NCBI GenBank assembly: GCA_049941595.1
Contig: JBNFNA010000003.1
Coordinates: 124,001 to 188,000, forward strand
Reading direction: 5' to 3'
From: Pasteurella sp049941595
Lineage (GTDB): Bacteria > Pseudomonadota > Gammaproteobacteria > Enterobacterales > Pasteurellaceae
DNA length: 64,000 nucleotides
Shown here one piece after another: positions 61,290 to 64,000 of the stretch (position 1 is the first letter of the stretch; each line of letters begins with the position of its first letter). A program made the position numbers and the translations under genes. The notes under the pieces are model-generated. The model was not told the origin of the DNA. It did not search any database and was given only the letters and a program-made list of their open reading frames with translations.

Positions 61290-61892
61290 TTATCCAAGTT
61301 GACGACGACCTAAGAAAGAATGAGTTAAGGTTGTGCCATCCACCATTTCCAACTCACCACCGACAGGAATACCGTGCGCAATGCGAGTCACTTTGACATT
61401 GTGTTGCATACAGATTTCAGCAATGTAATTGGCTGTTGCATCGCCCTCAACCGTCGGATTGGTTGCTAAAATCACTTCGTGAAAACTTTCTTCTTGTAGG
61501 CGTTGTTGCAATAAATGCAACCCTATTTCTTTCGGTCCAATACCATCGAGCGGCGATAAATGCCCCATTAACACAAAATAACGCCCCGAAAATTGCCCCG
61601 TTTGTTCGATGGCTTGAATATCAGAAGGCTGTTCCACGACACAAAGCAAACCTGAATGTTGACGGCGGGGGTTATTACAAATAGTACAAACTTCTTCTTC
61701 AGTGAAGGTTCGACACTGAGAACAATGCCCAATTTTTGACATTGCTTCTGTTAATGCACGCGCCAAATCCATACCACCATTGCGATTACGCTGTAAAAGA
61801 TGATAAGCCATTCGTTGTGCTGATTTTGGACCAACCCCAGGAAGACAGCGTAAGTTTTCAATGAGATGTTCAAGTAATGGACTTGTTTGCAT
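61290..61892 (-). CDS. recR: Recombination protein RecR
   Basis: This 200-residue protein has a helix-hairpin-helix (LRCLPGVGPKSAQRMAYHLL, about 14-33), a four-Cys zinc finger (CSQCRTFTEEEVCTIC, about 57-72) and a Toprim domain (LCVVEQPSDIQAIEQTG, ATNPTVEGDATANYI). With RecF and RecO it loads RecA on SSB-coated gaps. It lies between ybaB and topB. The ATG follows TTAAGAGAA. Confidence 0.97.
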   Translation of the reverse strand: MQTSPLLEHLIENLRCLPGVGPKSAQRMAYHLLQRNRNGGMDLARALTEAMSKIGHCSQCRTFTEEEVCTICNNPRRQHSGLLCVVEQPSDIQAIEQTGQFSGRYFVLMGHLSPLDGIGPKEIGLHLLQQRLQEESFHEVILATNPTVEGDATANYIAEICMQHNVKVTRIAHGIPVGGELEMVDGTTLTHSFLGRRQLG

Positions 61893-61921
61893 TGGTTTAT
61901 TCTCTTAAGAAATCTTATAAA

Positions 61922-61952
61922 AACAGACCGCACTTTTAACAAGTGCGGTCAA
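61922..61952 (-). terminator. Hairpin of two inverted uptake signals after ybaB
   Basis: ACCGCACTT (61927-61935) and AAGTGCGGT (61941-61949) pair around a five-base gap; on the minus strand CTGTTTTTATAAG follows. It lies between ybaB and recR and may reduce, rather than stop, transcription into recR. Confidence 0.75.
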
Positions 61953-61997
61953 ATCTTGTTTTTTAGCGACTTTTTTACACGAGTAAAAAATCACATC

Positions 61998-62327
61998 TTA
62001 GAATGGCATTTTAAACCCTGGCGGTAACTGCATTCCTGCGGTTACTGATGCCATTTTTTCTTTTTGCAATTCTTCCGCACGACGAACCGCATCGTTAAAT
62101 GCTGCTGCGATTAAATCTTCTAACATTTCTTTGTCATCTTCCATTAAAGAAGGGTCGATTTCAATGTGACGGCAGTTGTGTGCACCATTAATTGTAATTT
62201 TGACTAAACCTGCACCAGACTCACCAGTTACTTCTAACTGTGCAATCTCTTCTTGCATTTTTTGCATACGATCTTGCATCTGTTGTGCTTGTTTCATTAA
62301 ATTGCCTAAGCCACCTTTTCCGAACAT
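61998..62327 (-). CDS. ybaB: YbaB/EbfC nucleoid-associated protein
   Basis: This 109-residue protein is nearly identical in layout to E. coli YbaB (MFGKGGLGNLMKQAQQMQDR, TGESGAGLVKITINGAHNCR, ASVTAGMQLPPGFKMPF). It is a dimeric DNA-binding protein whose gene usually precedes recR, as here. The frame can start at 62339, but ATG 62327 is the conserved family start. Confidence 0.95.
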   Translation of the reverse strand: MFGKGGLGNLMKQAQQMQDRMQKMQEEIAQLEVTGESGAGLVKITINGAHNCRHIEIDPSLMEDDKEMLEDLIAAAFNDAVRRAEELQKEKMASVTAGMQLPPGFKMPF

Positions 62328-62550
62328 AATTTTTTCCATTTGTTAATTAAAAAATTGGCTGGCATTTTAGCGAAAATTTGTGAATTTTGGAATAAAGAAA
62401 CGTGATCTAGGCTAAAAATTCAACTTTTTTCTATTGAGGGGATGATTTTTACGTATTATTATGTTTTAACATTTTCGTAACGAAATCAAACCGCCTTCAC
62501 CCTAACAGCGGTTCTCCTACATTATAAAAGCAAACCCAACGAGGTAACCT

Positions 62551-64000
62551 ATGTCTAACTTTCTACAAAGCTATCAACAACATATTGATGAACGTGCAGC
62601 ATTAGGTATTGTGCCAAAACCTTTAGATGCAGAACAAACTGCCCAGCTCATTGAGCTGTTAAAAAATCCACCCGCAGGAAAAGAAAATTACTTACTCGAT
62701 TTATTTGAAAGTCGTATTCCGGCTGGTGTTGATGAGGCAGCTTATGTCAAAGCCTCTTTCCTTGCGGCGGTAGCGAAAGGCGATGCTCATTCTCCTTTAA
62801 TTTCAGCAGAAAAAGCAGTACAAATTCTTGGCACAATGCAAGGTGGTTATAATATTGAGCCACTCCTGAATGCCCTTGACGATGACAAACTTGCCCCAAT
62901 TGCTGTTGAAGCGCTCTCCTCAACCCTTCTAATGTTTGATAATTTCCACGACGTTGCAGAACGTGCAAAAAAAGGAAACACCTTTGCCAAACAGATTTTA
63001 GAATCTTGGGCGAATGCCGATTGGTATTTATCTCGCCCTAAATTAGATGAAAAAATTACAGTGACTGTGTTTAAAGTGACAGGTGAAACTAACACCGATG
63101 ATCTTTCCCCTGCACAAGATGCGTGGTCACGTCCAGATATTCCATTACACGCCCTGGCAATGCTCAAAAACCCACGTGATGGTATCGAGCCTGATGATGC
63201 GGGCAATGTTGGACCAATTAAACAATTAGAAAAATTAAAAGAAAAAGGTTTCCCACTGGCTTATGTAGGCGATGTAGTTGGTACAGGGTCTTCCCGTAAA
63301 TCAGCAACAAACTCGGTGCTTTGGTTTATGGGTGAAGATATTCCTTATATTCCAAACAAACGTGCTGGCGGTGTGGTACTAGGTGGAAAAATTGCGCCTA
63401 TCTTCTTTAATACGATGGAAGATGCGGGATCATTACCAATCGAAGTTGACGTGAGCCAACTTAATATGGGGGATGTGATTGATATTTACCCATACGCAGG
63501 CAAAATTTGCCGTCATAACACAGATGAATTACTCGCAGAATTTACGTTAAAAACCAATGTATTATTGGATGAAGTGCGCGCTGGCGGACGTATTCCGTTA
63601 ATCATTGGACGCGGTTTAACCCACAAAGCACGCTGTGAATTAGGCTTGCCTGAAAGTGATGTATTTGCCAAACCGCAAAGCACCGCCGAAAGCACAAAAG
63701 GCTTTACTCTTGCACAAAAAATGGTGGGACGAGCTTGTGGTGTTGATGGCATTCGCCCAGGTCAATATTGTGAGCCTCGTATGACTTCGGTGGGCTCGCA
63801 AGATACCACTGGCCCAATGACACGTGATGAATTAAAAGACTTGGCTTGTTTAGGTTTCTCAGCAGATCTTGTAATGCAATCTTTCTGTCATACAGCAGCT
63901 TATCCAAAACCGGTAGACGTAGTCACTCACCACACATTGCCTGACTTTATTATGAATCGTGGTGGTGTTTCATTACGCCCTGGCGACGGTGTGATCCACT
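62551..64000 (+). CDS. acnB: Aconitate hydratase B (N-terminal part, runs off the window)
   Basis: The first 483 codons of AcnB are present (family about 865 residues). The N-terminal HEAT-like domain (MSNFLQSYQQHIDERAALG, about 1-160) is followed by the swivelling domain with GTGSSRKSATNSVLWFMG (about 244-261), then the start of the catalytic domain (SVGSQDTTGPMTRDELKDL, QSFCHTAAYPKPVDVVTHHT). The cluster cysteines lie beyond the window edge. It interconverts citrate and isocitrate. GAGGTAACCT precedes the ATG. The H. influenzae reference strain is known to lack aconitase, so this gene helps place the organism. Confidence 0.95.
   Translation, partial: MSNFLQSYQQHIDERAALGIVPKPLDAEQTAQLIELLKNPPAGKENYLLDLFESRIPAGVDEAAYVKASFLAAVAKGDAHSPLISAEKAVQILGTMQGGYNIEPLLNALDDDKLAPIAVEALSSTLLMFDNFHDVAERAKKGNTFAKQILESWANADWYLSRPKLDEKITVTVFKVTGETNTDDLSPAQDAWSRPDIPLHALAMLKNPRDGIEPDDAGNVGPIKQLEKLKEKGFPLAYVGDVVGTGSSRKSATNSVLWFMGEDIPYIPNKRAGGVVLGGKIAPIFFNTMEDAGSLPIEVDVSQLNMGDVIDIYPYAGKICRHNTDELLAEFTLKTNVLLDEVRAGGRIPLIIGRGLTHKARCELGLPESDVFAKPQSTAESTKGFTLAQKMVGRACGVDGIRPGQYCEPRMTSVGSQDTTGPMTRDELKDLACLGFSADLVMQSFCHTAAYPKPVDVVTHHTLPDFIMNRGGVSLRPGDGVIH

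Larger units (their letters stand above)
1718..61949. repeat. Haemophilus-type DNA uptake signal sequences (about 48 exact copies)
   Basis: Exact AAGTGCGGT/ACCGCACTT cores were read by eye at about 1718, 2972, 6361, 6862, 8501, 9593, 10298, 11344, 12467, 14480, 18758, 20176, 20875, 21648, 23684, 25100, 27320, 28857, 31561, 32586, 34285, 35476, 35900, 36260, 36835, 38414, 39291, 43343, 45168, 47490, 48093, 48675, 49263, 50067, 50094, 50761, 51486, 52681, 53293, 53921, 54806, 57768, 57796, 59344, 60564, 60856, 61927 and 61941. They mark DNA for uptake by competent Haemophilus. Inverted pairs form terminators at 50067, 57768 and 61927. Confidence 0.9.

Overview
The window is a stretch of chromosome from a Pasteurellaceae bacterium of the Haemophilus / Aggregatibacter group. 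About 48 exact copies of the Haemophilus DNA uptake signal (AAGTGCGGT or its complement) can be counted by eye. The porins are P5- and P2-like, and several gene runs match Haemophilus order (grxD-ompP5-ydiJ-menI-hemH, ybbN-trxB-cydDC, rimK-grxA, ybaB-recR-topB-secG-tRNA-Leu). It is probably not H. influenzae sensu stricto: it carries an aconitase B gene and a mannose-family PTS, which the H. influenzae reference genome is known to lack, and SelD has Cys where that strain has selenocysteine. H. parainfluenzae or a close relative is the best guess from sequence alone.

Layout. 1-5.2 kb (minus strand): start of hrpA, two small membrane proteins, grxD, a LemA-TPM-TPM operon and the OmpA-type porin P5. 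5.7-10.2 kb (plus): ydiJ, menI, hemH. 10.3-14.6 kb: selD, then a gluconate module (gntR, gntK, gluconate permease) with two identical GntR operators and a perfect CRP site. 14.7-18.5 kb (minus): a phosphoethanolamine-transferase-like gene coupled to a fused transporter-like / spermidine-synthase-like gene that is cut by an in-frame TAG. 18.6-24.2 kb (plus): cnoX(ybbN), trxB, cydDC and, on the minus strand, 4.5S RNA. 24.4-27 kb: tesB and a hipBA toxin-antitoxin pair with three evenly spaced operators. 27-32.5 kb (minus): valS, an ADP-ribosylglycohydrolase, tpx, a DIP1984-like gene and holC. 32.7-38.3 kb: fumC, a secreted chalcone-isomerase-like protein, ycfP, rimK, grxA, argA. 38.3-46.2 kb: a mannose block (manA, yobD, a P2-type porin, manZYX), an MFS transporter and tmaR. 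46.4-52.5 kb: serC, hisC, aroA, ubiD, smpB, mop. 52.6-54.6 kb: the QseBC/FirRS-type two-component system. 55.2-58.6 kb: a DoxX-HvfA-HvfB-HvfC operon plus a convergent ECF sigma / zinc-finger anti-sigma pair. 58.7-64 kb: tRNA-Leu, secG, topB, recR, ybaB and the start of acnB.

The most exciting system is at 54.8-58.6 kb. A secreted 117-residue peptide with eight EGKCG motifs is followed by a DUF692 multinuclear-iron oxidase and its DUF2063 partner. This is the recently characterised oxazolone/thioamide copper-binding RiPP family (HvfABC, bufferin-like). Upstream are two near-identical elements (TGTAAGAAAA, 11-12 bp, TCGAC) that look like ECF promoters, and an apparent leaky terminator lies between precursor and enzymes. 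Together with the neighbouring ECF sigma/anti-sigma pair this suggests a self-contained metal-stress circuit.

No CRISPR array, prophage, rRNA or complete insertion sequence was seen.
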